Positions 1-8,886 of a DNA stretch of 64,000 nucleotides are shown piece after piece (positions within the stretch are counted from its first letter, which is position 1; every line of letters starts with the position of its first letter). The notes under the pieces are model-generated. The model had not been told where the DNA came from. It searched no databases and worked only from the letters and a program-made list of their open reading frames with translations. The position numbers and the translations under genes are program-made. This DNA is from CAVQBL01 sp963710715 (GTDB lineage Bacteria; Pseudomonadota; Gammaproteobacteria; DSM-16500). The stretch lies in the NCBI GenBank assembly GCA_963710715.1, contig CAVQBL010000013.1:495631-559630 (forward strand), written 5' to 3'.

Positions 1-1
1 A

Positions 2-367
2 GCAAATCGAACTATTAATTCAAACTCTGACGAACAGGAAAATAATTGCATCGGATTAGTCTGCTGCTGCATCTTGGTACTCAGTGCCTTTGGCATGGGA
101 GTTTCCTGCGCTGTTTTTGACGGTTGCAGATATGAGGGGTCTACAGAAGCAAAAGTTGGTTTCATCGCTAGTACAAACGTTCTCATACTAAGTGCAGCTT
201 GTCACTTACTTTCATGTCTAGTTGCATGTTGCAGGGAAAGACCAGAACCTCAGCGTTCATCATTCTTTGGAAGAACTGCTCCCAATGCTAATAATGGCTC
301 TGCTACTGTTGAATTAGTTAGCGAAGATGAAGAAAACCAAAGGGATAATGCACCAACAAAATCATAA
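2..367 (+). CDS. Partial small membrane protein (5' end outside window)
   Basis: The reading frame is open from the first bases of the window, so the true start lies upstream; an internal TTG at 74 is not needed as a start. The visible part has two hydrophobic Cys-rich segments (around CIGLVCCCILVLSAFGMG and a second one after residue 50). A polar tail follows, with the acidic stretch SEDEENQRD near the C-terminus. I do not recognise a family. Two membrane-spanning hairpins with a cytosolic tail is the simplest reading. Short Cys-rich two-helix proteins of this kind are common among orphan or effector-like genes of intracellular Legionellales, but that is inference only. Confidence 0.45.
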   Translation, partial: ANRTINSNSDEQENNCIGLVCCCILVLSAFGMGVSCAVFDGCRYEGSTEAKVGFIASTNVLILSAACHLLSCLVACCRERPEPQRSSFFGRTAPNANNGSATVELVSEDEENQRDNAPTKS

Positions 368-581
368 GATGCGTCCTGCAATGGTGTAAGTGGTGGGCAC
401 GACCTAATTCCGCATAGAAAGCATTACGGACGGTCTTTGCCCATACGCTTCCTTCTTTTTATCTGAAGTTTCCCGCTGCAGCTAACCCCTGCATGCTTCT
501 ACATGATATACATTGCTATGTTTAACCCTCAAAATTATGTATAATCCTACAAAAGAGCTCATCCAACCAGAGATAGTTTCC

Positions 582-1844
582 ATGTCAAAGAATTCACTCA
601 CTAAGCCAAAAAACTTTTTCTTGGCAGCAACACCACTTTTTCTCGTGCTTTTCATTGATAGCATGGGGCTTGGCTTGGTTTTTCCTATTTTAAATTCATT
701 AGTGCTTGATCAAAGCGCAAATTTTATTTCTGCTACCATGGGCGTTAGTACGCGCAATCTTCTCTATGGCTTGACCATTGGTATTTACATGTTTTGTTGG
801 TTCTTTGGCGCAGCGTTTCTAGGTGATTTATCGGATCAAATAGGGCGTAAAAAATCACTGTTGATATGCTTGTTTGGAGCGTTTATCGGTTATTTGATCT
901 CAGCACTTGCTGTGGTCGTTAGCAGCTATGCGCTATTGCTCATCGGACGAATTATCGCTGGGTTTACTGCAGGAAGTCAGTCAATTGCGCAAGCAGCCAT
1001 TGTTGATATGAGTGAACCAGAGCATAAAGTCAGAAATTTAGGATTAATTTTATTTTTCTGTTCTTTAGGTTTTATGGTAGGCCCCATGATTGGTGGTGTA
1101 CTTTCTTCTGCAAAATTAGTGTCATGGTTTAGTTATGCTATGCCTTTTTATTTTGCAGCAGCAATTTCTCTATTGAATGCGATCCTGTTGCAATATTTAT
1201 TTCAAGAGACATTTTTACATACAAAGAAACTTCGTTTTAAATTTCATTATGCATTTGAAATATTTTTTTCTGCTTTTAAGCATGAAAAAATTCGCGAACT
1301 GTCGATTATCTTGTTAGTGATGATGTTCGGCTGGAGTGGAATTTATTCATTTATTTCAATGTATTTATTACAGGTATATCACTTCACTGCCTTACAAAAT
1401 GGTTTTTATATGGGATTAATGGGTGTTGGCTTTGGAATTGGCACTGGATTTTTAGTGGAACCATTAACTAAGCGCTTTTCACTTAGACAATGTGTTATTT
1501 ATAGTTGTTTAATTGTCGCGTTGGCTACAGTATTAACGATTACTGCTCCATTTGAAATGTGTGTTTGGTTTTATGTTGTGATGATCACAATAGCAATGGC
1601 AGTTGCGTATTCAGCTATTTTGACTTTATTTTCAAACCAGGTAGGTGAAGATTCACAAGGTTGGATCATGGGAATTACGGGTGCCATTATGGCGTTTGCT
1701 TTTGGCATTAATGGATTTTCACTAGGATTGTTAGCAAATGTGACAGCTGAAACGCCATTAGCCATCAGTGCTCTTAGCTTGATGTTAACGGCGTTTTTGA
1801 TGAAGAGTATGTTTCGAGAGATTGGATTGCCACGCCTCACATAA
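582..1844 (+). CDS. MFS transporter (DHA1/TetA-like)
   Basis: A 420-residue polytopic membrane protein with the twelve-helix pattern of the major facilitator superfamily. After the first helix (LFIDSMGLGLVFPIL) comes the loop 2-3 motif GDLSDQIGRKK, which matches MFS motif A. An RIIAGFTAG-type segment follows in helix 4. These are typical of drug:H+ antiporters and TetA-like exporters; the substrate cannot be told. The frame is open back to a TTG at 513 and also has an ATG at 537. I prefer the ATG at 582 because the hydrophobic core begins soon after it and a weak GAG lies upstream. The gene stands alone, and a GTCATTGCGAG-type repeat follows the stop immediately. Confidence 0.85.
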   Translation: MSKNSLTKPKNFFLAATPLFLVLFIDSMGLGLVFPILNSLVLDQSANFISATMGVSTRNLLYGLTIGIYMFCWFFGAAFLGDLSDQIGRKKSLLICLFGAFIGYLISALAVVVSSYALLLIGRIIAGFTAGSQSIAQAAIVDMSEPEHKVRNLGLILFFCSLGFMVGPMIGGVLSSAKLVSWFSYAMPFYFAAAISLLNAILLQYLFQETFLHTKKLRFKFHYAFEIFFSAFKHEKIRELSIILLVMMFGWSGIYSFISMYLLQVYHFTALQNGFYMGLMGVGFGIGTGFLVEPLTKRFSLRQCVIYSCLIVALATVLTITAPFEMCVWFYVVMITIAMAVAYSAILTLFSNQVGEDSQGWIMGITGAIMAFAFGINGFSLGLLANVTAETPLAISALSLMLTAFLMKSMFREIGLPRLT

Positions 1845-1845
1845 A

Positions 1846-1898
1846 GCAAAGGCGTGAGGCTCGCAATGACGAATTCTTTTTAAGAATCGGGAATAGTT
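1846..1898 (-). repeat. GTCATTGCGAG-family palindromic repeat, half copy
   Basis: Directly after the MFS stop lies the complement of the motif CGTCATTGCGAGCCTCACGC followed by an AAGAATTC/GATTCTTA-like flank. The same flank and core recur at 8262, 21806 and 43620. Here only one side of the palindrome is present. It is intergenic and non-coding. Confidence 0.7.
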
Positions 1899-1902
1899 AC
1901 AA

Positions 1903-2916
1903 TTACATTAACACAGGTTTTTCAAAATGAGATACCAGTGCATTCGCTGTTGAAAACAACCGACTACCGACCGACTTTTTCATTTCATAACATATTTCAT
2001 AAACGTTTCTTTCGCGGCTTTTTTCAAGGAGATAATCATCACTGGTTTTCAGCTCATCCACCAGTTTGAGTTCCAGCGCTTGTGCAGCTAACCAATGTTC
2101 TCCAGTGGAAACTTTTTCAATATCAACTTGCTTGCGGTTTACGAGGATTGCATTTTTAAAAAGATGATGAACTTCCTCAATTTCTTCATGCAACTTTTTG
2201 CGTCCTTCTTCAGTATTATGGCCAAACATAGTGAGAGTGCGTTTAAAATTACCCGCGGTCAATTGTTCAAAATCAATATGCTTTTCTTTGAGTAAGCGAT
2301 GAAAGTTAGGTATTTGTACAATAACACCGATGGAACCAATGATTGCAAAAGGAGCAGCAAGAATTTTATTTGCCACACTTGCCATTAGATAACCGCCACT
2401 GGCTGCGACTTTGTCAACAGTCACGGTGAGTGGTATGTGTTTTTCACGAATACGTGCGAGTTGTGCTGCCGCTAAACCATATGCGTGCACCATGCCACCC
2501 GCGCTTTCTACGCGAACAATTACTTCATCATCTGCAGTCGCAATCCCGAGTACGGCAGTCACTTCTTCGCGTAGGGCGCTGACCGCAGATGCACGCATGT
2601 CGCCATGAAAATTAAGTACATAAATATTTTTTTGTGGAGATTTTTCGCGTAACTTTTTTTGTGCTTTGTGAGAAGTTTTTTGGTCTTTACTAAATTTTTT
2701 AAATTGTTCTTTAGGAAGAATTTCTGCTAATAAAGTTTCAGTTGTCTCGTCATACTTTTCGTTTAAGTTTTTTATGGTGATTTTTCCTTTTAACTTATCT
2801 TTTCCGCGGCTCACTAAACTGATAATGCCTGCGAGTAAAACTAAAATGAATATTAAAACGACTACCATTTTAGCGGAAAATAGACCAAGCTGTGCTAGTG
2901 CATCTAACATACTCAA
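1903..2916 (-). CDS. sohB: SohB, inner-membrane S49 family serine peptidase
   Basis: A 337-residue SppA/SohB-type signal-peptide peptidase. An N-terminal membrane anchor (about residues 15-36) is followed by a charged linker and the S49 domain. The nucleophile region AASGGY (Ser173) and the general-base region AGNFK (Lys225) are both present, and IIGSIGVI sits between them. The single S49 domain and this length match SohB rather than the longer SppA. It is expected to cut membrane-embedded peptides and signal-peptide remnants on the periplasmic side. It lies just downstream of the DedA/PAP2 gene on the same strand with a 6-bp gap, so the two are probably co-transcribed. Confidence 0.93.
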   Translation of the reverse strand: MSMLDALAQLGLFSAKMVVVLIFILVLLAGIISLVSRGKDKLKGKITIKNLNEKYDETTETLLAEILPKEQFKKFSKDQKTSHKAQKKLREKSPQKNIYVLNFHGDMRASAVSALREEVTAVLGIATADDEVIVRVESAGGMVHAYGLAAAQLARIREKHIPLTVTVDKVAASGGYLMASVANKILAAPFAIIGSIGVIVQIPNFHRLLKEKHIDFEQLTAGNFKRTLTMFGHNTEEGRKKLHEEIEEVHHLFKNAILVNRKQVDIEKVSTGEHWLAAQALELKLVDELKTSDDYLLEKSRERNVYEICYEMKKSVGSRLFSTANALVSHFEKPVLM

Positions 2917-2922
2917 ACTCCT

Positions 2923-4968
2923 TTAGGGCCTAGAAATATCTTTCGGTTTAATAAGTATCATAGTACGGTTTTTTGGGTGATTTCGTGATAATTGACGCTC
3001 AGGGCTCACTGTCACTTGCTTAATCTCAAATTGCTGCGGTGGCTCCGAAAATAAAATGTTGGGTGTAATTTCTATACTGCTGTTTTTTTGCTTAAATAGC
3101 CAACTATAAGTGCGTGGTACTGCGCCTATGGATCCAACCCAAAGTGGTGGTGCAATGTCTTGAATAATAGTATTGGATTTCCATAAACGTAACACGAGTA
3201 ACCGTTTTTCACCACTGACTTGTTTAGTCAAGACAAGAACGGGTTTTTTATCAAGGTACAAAGCGGAAAGCAAAGGAACATGTTCTGAGCTTTGCACATC
3301 GGTGATTCTATATAAAGTGCTTATCCAATTTCGTTTAGGTGGTATTTGCCAACCTTGATCGATTAATATTTTATTGATTTCATCCAAATTTCCTATCCAT
3401 TGTAAATTCAGAATTTCTGCTGGCATACCAATACGGCTAATTCGATATAAAGGCAAGTTATCACCTTGTTGTTGCCACCAGGAGTCTAATGAAACAGTGT
3501 GTGTTGGCCAATCAATCTGTACATATTTTTGTTTTTGATTATCGAAATTTTTATGTGTTACAAAACCAAAAGCTAGAATAAATGCCAATACAGCGGTAAT
3601 AATGATGCCAGTAGGGTAGAGCGGATGTTCACGTTTACGATTATAAGAAAGAGTAATGAGTATAATGATTGCGATACCGAGCAGATATCCGCCTAGCACA
3701 TCAGTAAACCAATGCACACCTAGATAGAGACGGGAAATACCAATTGCAACGATGAGCGCACTCACAACAGCATAAACTGGCCAGCGAAGTTTCAATTTAA
3801 ATGCACGCATTAGTAATAATGCAATCCCAATGTAAATTGCAGTCGCAATAGTGGTGTGGCCACTTGGGAATGAAAATGATTTTAGGTCGGATGTCGCAGC
3901 GACAATACCCCATGGGCGTTCTGAGCGAACGATATGCTCAGTGACAAAAATACTGGCGCCAGTGATGATGCCGAGAGCGAGAACGTGTAATGCAGTATGC
4001 CAGCGATGTCTCCATGCGAGCCATCCAAAGAGGGCGATAAGAACAGGGTATACAATTTTTTTATCACCTAAAAAACTAATATAGAGCATGAGAGTGTCAC
4101 CTGTTGGTGTTCTTAAACTACGAAACAAGTGAAAAAACGCATTATTAATTCGTAAATCTTGTGGATGCTGCGCCAGCATAAATACAGTGAGGTATAAAAA
4201 TAGTAAGCAAGTCACAATTAAGTAGAATGCAAGAGTAAGCTGGCCATAGGTTTTTGTTTTGTCATGATGTTTGAGAGCGGTGGTTAGGACATGAAAATGT
4301 GAGCGACGTAAATTTTTCCATATCCAAGATAAAAACTGATCCACTTGACTGCTAATCAAGATAAACAAAGTGCGGATAAGCCATAAACAAAGTGCAATGA
4401 ATAAGCCGATGAGTAACAACATCAAAATAAAATGCACAGCAATATCAGGCGGAAGCTCTAGCGAGAGAGCACCCAATAAAATTCCTGGAAGCATGTAGGC
4501 AGGTGCCCATCCAATGGCTGATATCACATTGGCAATATAAAAGCGTACCGGAGACATTCCAAGCATACCCGCTACAAGAGGAACGAGTGCACGCACAGGA
4601 CCAACAAATCGGCCGACGAAAACACTTTTTCCACCGTGTTTGTGAAAGAATTTTTCCCCACTGTCTAAAAGGCTTGGATAAGCTCGAAATGGCCAGATAC
4701 CATGCATTCGATCTTTAAAATGATAACCAATGCGATAACTAATTCCATCACCTACAATAGCACCCAAAATAGCCCAGATGATGGTAGACCAAAGAGGAAT
4801 AACGCCAGCGCCAGCTAATGCTCCAATCGCCGTCATCATGACGGAACCTGGTACTACTGTGCCAATAATAGCAACGGATTCTGCTGCTGAGATGATAAAA
4901 GTAGCTAATCCCGAAAAATGCGGGTGGGCATTTAACCACTGGAATGCTGGGCTGAGTGCGTCGTACAT
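2923..4968 (-). CDS. DedA - PAP2 phosphatase - LssY-type fusion membrane protein
   Basis: A 681-residue fusion. Residues about 25-175 form a DedA (SNARE-associated/VTT) domain with FVGRFVGPVRALVPLVAG at 117-134. Residues about 285-435 form a PAP2 phosphatase: RSERP at 348-352, PSGH at 368-371 and SRLYLGVHWFTD at 412-423 are the three catalytic motifs. The remaining roughly 190 residues are soluble and resemble the C-terminal domain of Legionella LssY. DedA proteins take part in polyprenyl-phosphate or lipid recycling, and PAP2 enzymes dephosphorylate lipid pyrophosphates. A role in undecaprenyl-pyrophosphate or phosphatidylglycerophosphate turnover in the inner membrane is therefore reasonable. 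The substrate is inferred, not shown. Confidence 0.9.
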   Translation of the reverse strand: MYDALSPAFQWLNAHPHFSGLATFIISAAESVAIIGTVVPGSVMMTAIGALAGAGVIPLWSTIIWAILGAIVGDGISYRIGYHFKDRMHGIWPFRAYPSLLDSGEKFFHKHGGKSVFVGRFVGPVRALVPLVAGMLGMSPVRFYIANVISAIGWAPAYMLPGILLGALSLELPPDIAVHFILMLLLIGLFIALCLWLIRTLFILISSQVDQFLSWIWKNLRRSHFHVLTTALKHHDKTKTYGQLTLAFYLIVTCLLFLYLTVFMLAQHPQDLRINNAFFHLFRSLRTPTGDTLMLYISFLGDKKIVYPVLIALFGWLAWRHRWHTALHVLALGIITGASIFVTEHIVRSERPWGIVAATSDLKSFSFPSGHTTIATAIYIGIALLLMRAFKLKLRWPVYAVVSALIVAIGISRLYLGVHWFTDVLGGYLLGIAIIILITLSYNRKREHPLYPTGIIITAVLAFILAFGFVTHKNFDNQKQKYVQIDWPTHTVSLDSWWQQQGDNLPLYRISRIGMPAEILNLQWIGNLDEINKILIDQGWQIPPKRNWISTLYRITDVQSSEHVPLLSALYLDKKPVLVLTKQVSGEKRLLVLRLWKSNTIIQDIAPPLWVGSIGAVPRTYSWLFKQKNSSIEITPNILFSEPPQQFEIKQVTVSPERQLSRNHPKNRTMILIKPKDISRP

Positions 4969-5074
4969 AAGTCAATCCGTTTACGTCAAAAAGCTTTTTT
5001 GGACGCGTTAACCTGCTAGTTTACTGTATAAATACAAGGGGGCAAAGCTATAAAAGTGTTTTCGTGCTTTTGAA

Positions 5075-5101
5075 CCAGCACTACAGAGAGCGTAGTGCTG
5101 G
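5075..5101. terminator. Hairpin between lipA and the DedA/PAP2 gene
   Basis: A 10-bp perfect stem, CCAGCACTAC paired with GTAGTGCTGG, closes a 7-nt loop just downstream of the lipA stop (which is on the minus strand at 5131). There is no clear T-tract, so terminator function is tentative. The rest of 4969-5130 shows nothing else recognisable. Confidence 0.4.
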
Positions 5102-5130
5102 GCCACCCTCTCCCCCGCAGGAAAACCGCG

Positions 5131-6072
5131 CTATCTAACTTGCTCACCCGCAGCTTGTCTGTCAGCATGATAAGAAGATCTTACTAAGGGGCCACTGGCT
5201 ACATTTTTAAACCCAAGCTGTTTAGCAAAAGTGCCGAGTTTTTCAAATTGTTGTGGGGTGATATAACGCGCGACAGGCATGTGAAATTTGCTTGGCTGTA
5301 AGTATTGGCCCAAGGTTAGCATTTCTACATCATGTGCTCTTAAGTCACGTAATGTTTGTTCAATTTCATCATCTGTTTCGCCAAGTCCTAACATGAGCCC
5401 AGATTTAGTTGGAATGCGATTAAAGCGGCGTTTAAATTCTTGCAGCAGTTTGAGTGAATGCGCATAGTCCGAGCCTGGACGTGCTTGTTTATATAATCGC
5501 GGAACGGTTTCAATGTTATGATTGAATACATCAGGTAATTCGACAGATGTAGCTTCTAAGGCAATTTCCATACGACCGCGATAATCTGGAACTAAAACTT
5601 CAATAGTAATATGAGGATTTTTTTCCCGAATCGCTTTTAAGCAAGCACTAAAGTGGCTTGCACCACCATCACGTAAATCATCGCGATCGACAGAAGTGAT
5701 GACTACATAACGCAAGCCCATTTGAGCAATGGTCTTAGCCAGATTGATAGGTTCATCTTGATCTAACGGATCGGGTTTGCCATGCGCCACGTCGCAAAAG
5801 CTGCAACGCCTTGTGCATTTGTCGCCCATAATCATAAATGTTGCTGTACCATGACTAAAACATTCTGGTAGGTTAGGGCAAGAGGCTTCTTCGCAAACAG
5901 TCACTAAGCGGTTTTCACGTAGGATATTTTTAAGATTAGCAACGGCTGGAGACGATGGAATGCGAATGCGGATCCAGTCTGGCTTGCGTAAGGGTTCTGT
6001 TGTAGGTTCAATTTTTACTGGAATGCGTGCGAGTTTTTCTGCTCCGCGTTGTTTGGTTGTGTTGTTTTGCAT
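5131..6072 (-). CDS. lipA: Lipoyl synthase LipA
   Basis: A 313-residue radical-SAM enzyme that inserts two sulfurs into protein-bound octanoyl groups to make lipoyl cofactor for pyruvate and 2-oxoglutarate dehydrogenases and the glycine cleavage system. Both [4Fe-4S] sites are visible. The auxiliary cluster uses Cys60, Cys65 and Cys71 (CEEASCPNLPEC). The radical-SAM cluster uses Cys86, Cys90 and Cys93 (CTRRCSFC). The C-terminal GPLVRSSYHA contains the conserved serine that ligates the auxiliary cluster. It starts 3 bp after lipB ends on the same strand, giving the classical lipB-lipA order. Confidence 0.98.
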   Translation of the reverse strand: MQNNTTKQRGAEKLARIPVKIEPTTEPLRKPDWIRIRIPSSPAVANLKNILRENRLVTVCEEASCPNLPECFSHGTATFMIMGDKCTRRCSFCDVAHGKPDPLDQDEPINLAKTIAQMGLRYVVITSVDRDDLRDGGASHFSACLKAIREKNPHITIEVLVPDYRGRMEIALEATSVELPDVFNHNIETVPRLYKQARPGSDYAHSLKLLQEFKRRFNRIPTKSGLMLGLGETDDEIEQTLRDLRAHDVEMLTLGQYLQPSKFHMPVARYITPQQFEKLGTFAKQLGFKNVASGPLVRSSYHADRQAAGEQVR

Positions 6073-6075
6073 AGG

Positions 6076-6720
6076 TTATATTCCAAAAGATGTTTGTAAA
6101 TTGAAATGATTATACCCCAAATTCTTCACCAAAGACTCAATCAGTTTATCTCTTGCTACCCGTAAATCTTTGGGTCCCCCTAGCTCAGAAAGCTGCGTCA
6201 TTTGTAGTGCTGAAAATCCACAAGGATTAATGCGTTTAAAGGGTTCTAAATCCATTGCTATATTGAAAGCAAGCCCGTGATACGAACAACCACGACGAAT
6301 GCGTAATCCAATAGAGCAAATTTTTTTATCAGCTACATAAACACCAGGAGCAGTGCATTTTGCTGTTGCTGAAATTTGATATTCCGCAAGCATTTGAATG
6401 ACTGATTGCTCTAATCGTGTGACTAATTCACGGACATTGAATTTTTTACGTTTAATATCAATCAACGTATATGCCACGAGTTGACCGGGGCCGTGATATG
6501 TTACTTGTCCGCCGCGATCTACGTTTATGACAGGGATATCACCCGCATTGAGAATATGTTCTGCTTTACCATTTTGTCCTTGTGTAAAAACAGGATAGTG
6601 TTCAAGTAACCAGATTTCATCTAACGTATCGGCATGACGTTGATTTGTGAATTGCTGCATTGCTTGCCAGCAAGAATGGTAATCTTGCATGTCCAATAAA
6701 CGGATGAGGAGAGTGTTCAT
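6076..6720 (-). CDS. lipB: Octanoyl-ACP:protein octanoyltransferase LipB
   Basis: A 214-residue cytosolic enzyme that moves octanoate from acyl carrier protein to lipoyl domains, the step before LipA. The family signature RGGQVTYHGPGQ is at 69-80. Lys133 in DKKI and Cys167 in INPCGF are the expected catalytic lysine and cysteine. The start codon overlaps the end of the upstream ybeD gene by 4 bp, which implies translational coupling. Confidence 0.97.
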   Translation of the reverse strand: MNTLLIRLLDMQDYHSCWQAMQQFTNQRHADTLDEIWLLEHYPVFTQGQNGKAEHILNAGDIPVINVDRGGQVTYHGPGQLVAYTLIDIKRKKFNVRELVTRLEQSVIQMLAEYQISATAKCTAPGVYVADKKICSIGLRIRRGCSYHGLAFNIAMDLEPFKRINPCGFSALQMTQLSELGGPKDLRVARDKLIESLVKNLGYNHFNLQTSFGI

Positions 6721-6968
6721 AATGCCATTAAAACGTACGGACTTGCTGTTAGCTCGCGGTAAATAGCGTCAAGTTGTTCTTTATTGTTAGCTTCAACTGT
6801 AATCGTCAAAGCAAGATATTTTCCATCTTTACTTGGACGACTACGAATTGCATTTTCTCGCAAATCAGGAATATGTTTGCGAATTAAGTTAATAATGTTA
6901 CTTTCAAACTCATCTGAGGTGAGACCAAAAACTTTAATATCAAATTCACCAGGAAACGCATCAACCAT
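6717..6968 (-). CDS. ybeD: YbeD/DUF493 family protein
   Basis: An 83-residue protein of the DUF493 (YbeD) family: a small alpha-beta fold related to ACT-like regulatory domains, with the pattern FPGEFDIKVFG near the start and SRPSKDGKYLALTI in the middle. It normally sits between dacA and lipB, as here. No biochemical function is firmly assigned; a regulatory role in lipoate or envelope metabolism has been suggested from this context. It overlaps dacA by 8 bp and lipB by 4 bp, so dacA-ybeD-lipB-lipA reads as one operon. Confidence 0.93.
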   Translation of the reverse strand: MVDAFPGEFDIKVFGLTSDEFESNIINLIRKHIPDLRENAIRSRPSKDGKYLALTITVEANNKEQLDAIYRELTASPYVLMAL

Positions 6969-8196
6969 TATTTACTTTTTCAGCTGGAGGCTTTGAAAAG
7001 ATTTTATTGAAAGTATAACCCAGGGAGTCAGCAAAGCTTCTCCACATACCGCCTTTAGGATCATCTGCAAAAGCAACCAATGGTTTTGTTGCTAATACTT
7101 GACCGTTAAGAGTGATATTTACCATCCCATAGGGTTGGAATTTTGTTACAGGTGCTTGAATGGGATTGTTAAGTTGAATTTCGCTTTGAGCGTTTTTAAA
7201 TTGCCCATTGGGGAAGGTGACGTATAAATCTTCAATTAACCCCATGTCCACTTCTTTCTTTGAGCCTTTCCAGACACGTGCTTTAGTGACAGGTGCTCCG
7301 GCACTGTAAATTTTATGGGTTTCAAAAAAGCGGAAGCCGTAGGTGAGTAAGCGCATAGAATCTTCAGTTCGTGCTTCATCACTTGGGGATCCCATGATTA
7401 CGCTGATCAAGCGCATGCCATCTTTAACTCCTGAGGCAACTAGGCAATACCCCGCATCATCGGTATGCCCAGTTTTTAAACCATCGGCATAAGGAAAACG
7501 CCACAATAGGCGGTTACGATTAGGTTGGCGGACATTGTTGTACACAAAAACCTTTTCAGCAAATAAGCGATAATCTTCAGGGAAATTTTTGATAATGGCT
7601 TGAGCAAGAATTGCTAAATCGCGAGGTGTAGAGTAGTGATCAGGATTAGGTAGACCATTGCTGTCTACAAAGTGACTGTTATTCATGCCTAAGGCTTTTG
7701 CTTCTGCATTCATAATGCTAGCAAATGCATCTTCTGTGCCACCGAGAAATTCAGCCATGGCTACACTTGCATCATTACCTGAGGCAATGATAATTCCGCG
7801 CAGTAAATCACGTACGGGTACTTCGGTATTCACTTTAATGAACATACGCGAACCGCTGGTTTGCCAGGCTTTTTTACTGATGACGACTTTATCGTCTAAA
7901 TGTATCGTGCCGGCTTTAAGTGCGCTGGAAATGACGAACATGGTCATGAGTTTGGTTAAACTTGCGGGGGCCATGTGTGTGTCAGGATTTTTTTCGACGA
8001 GTATTTTGCCACTGTTGGCATCCATCAAGATATAGCCTTCCGCATTCAGAACGGGTGGGCTAGGTGTGATAACCAGAGGCTGTGGTTGAGTAGGAACAGG
8101 AATAATGGGACCCGCAAATACGCTAATACTGGTGATGATGCAGAGTAATACTAACATGAAGAATGTATATAAGTTTTTACGTAACATGGATACCAT
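6961..8196 (-). CDS. dacA: D-alanyl-D-alanine carboxypeptidase (PBP5/6 family)
   Basis: A 411-residue low-molecular-mass penicillin-binding protein that trims the terminal D-Ala from peptidoglycan stem peptides in the periplasm. It has a signal peptide within the first 28 residues. The three peptidase S11 motifs are intact: SLTK at 79-82, SGN at 139-141 and KTG at 241-243. A C-terminal PBP5-like beta domain follows, and the last 30 residues are amphipathic (WRSFADSLGYTFNKIF), which fits peripheral anchoring to the inner membrane. An alternative Met lies three codons in. It is the first gene of the dacA-ybeD-lipB-lipA operon. Confidence 0.96.
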   Translation of the reverse strand: MVSMLRKNLYTFFMLVLLCIITSISVFAGPIIPVPTQPQPLVITPSPPVLNAEGYILMDANSGKILVEKNPDTHMAPASLTKLMTMFVISSALKAGTIHLDDKVVISKKAWQTSGSRMFIKVNTEVPVRDLLRGIIIASGNDASVAMAEFLGGTEDAFASIMNAEAKALGMNNSHFVDSNGLPNPDHYSTPRDLAILAQAIIKNFPEDYRLFAEKVFVYNNVRQPNRNRLLWRFPYADGLKTGHTDDAGYCLVASGVKDGMRLISVIMGSPSDEARTEDSMRLLTYGFRFFETHKIYSAGAPVTKARVWKGSKKEVDMGLIEDLYVTFPNGQFKNAQSEIQLNNPIQAPVTKFQPYGMVNITLNGQVLATKPLVAFADDPKGGMWRSFADSLGYTFNKIFSKPPAEKVNNG

Positions 8197-8261
8197 CCTA
8201 GAGGTCGATTGACAATAATTGCAAAGTGTACCACAAAAGTGCTGTTAGGAAAGGGGGTGCG

Positions 8262-8322
8262 GTAAGAACTCGTCATTGCGAGCCCGCGCTCTTTGCGGGC
8301 GTGGCAATCCAGGATATTCACG
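8262..8322. repeat. GTCATTGCGAG-family palindromic repeat
   Basis: The sequence GAACTCGTCATTGCGAGCCC is followed by a GCCCGC...GCGGGC hairpin and GTGGCAATCCAGG, then a TATTCACGA flank. The same design (conserved outer arms, hairpin tip of variable sequence) occurs at 21806 and 43620 and as the core of the larger elements at 22619 and 46038. Related GTCATTGCGAG repeats are widespread in bacteria. Confidence 0.8.
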
Positions 8323-8443
8323 AATTTTTATGAAATTCCCTAGATTTTTTCATTTTATCTTAGTATTATTCAAAGTTACATGCTCTATCTGAGCATGGCC
8401 GGCATGGAAATAATTTATAACTTAAGTTAAGGAGTATTTCATA

Positions 8444-8800
8444 ATGTTATACCGTAATTTTATCGCTGCTGTTGCTGCTCTTGGATTAGCAACATCTGTG
8501 TTTGCTGCTGATGAATCTGCAAGCCAGATGGCTCCAAGTAATGCACCTGCAATGCAAACAGAAGCTCAACCTACAACTGCTATGCAACAATCAAGACTGA
8601 ATATTAATACTGCGGATTTCAAACAATTAAGAAAAGTAGTGGGTGCAAGAAGAGCAAGAGATATTATCGAATATCGCAAAAAAAATGGCGATTTTAAATC
8701 TCTAGATGATTTAAGCAAAGTAAAAGGTTTTGCAAGAGCCAAAGGTAAAAGAGCAATGGAAAGAATGAGAGAAATGAGAGAAAAACTGAGCGTTGAGTAA
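8444..8800 (+). CDS. Secreted ComEA-like helix-hairpin-helix protein
   Basis: A 118-residue protein with a clear signal peptide ending near FAADE (about residue 22), a polar Met/Ala/Gln-rich linker, and a helix-hairpin-helix domain from about residue 50 (LNINTADFKQLRKVVGARRA, then YRKKNGDFKSLDDLSKVKG). This is the ComEA-type DNA-binding module used for binding DNA in the periplasm. The first HhH hairpin has VVGARRA rather than the usual LPGIG, so its DNA binding may be altered. The start is supported by an AAGGAG ribosome site 10 bp upstream. A strong terminator follows at 8818, so it is a single-gene unit. Confidence 0.88.
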   Translation: MLYRNFIAAVAALGLATSVFAADESASQMAPSNAPAMQTEAQPTTAMQQSRLNINTADFKQLRKVVGARRARDIIEYRKKNGDFKSLDDLSKVKGFARAKGKRAMERMREMREKLSVE

Positions 8801-8817
8801 TTTTTTCTATCATCAAT

Positions 8818-8843
8818 AAAGGGTGCTTCGGCACCCTTTTTTA
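8818..8843 (+). terminator. Rho-independent terminator after the ComEA-like gene
   Basis: The stem GGGTGC/GCACCC closes a TTCG tetraloop and is followed by a TTTTTTA run, with an A-tract before the stem. This is a textbook intrinsic terminator. Confidence 0.95.
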
Positions 8844-8886
8844 TTATATAATCGCTATCATTCAAAAGTGATCCAGGGATAAAGTA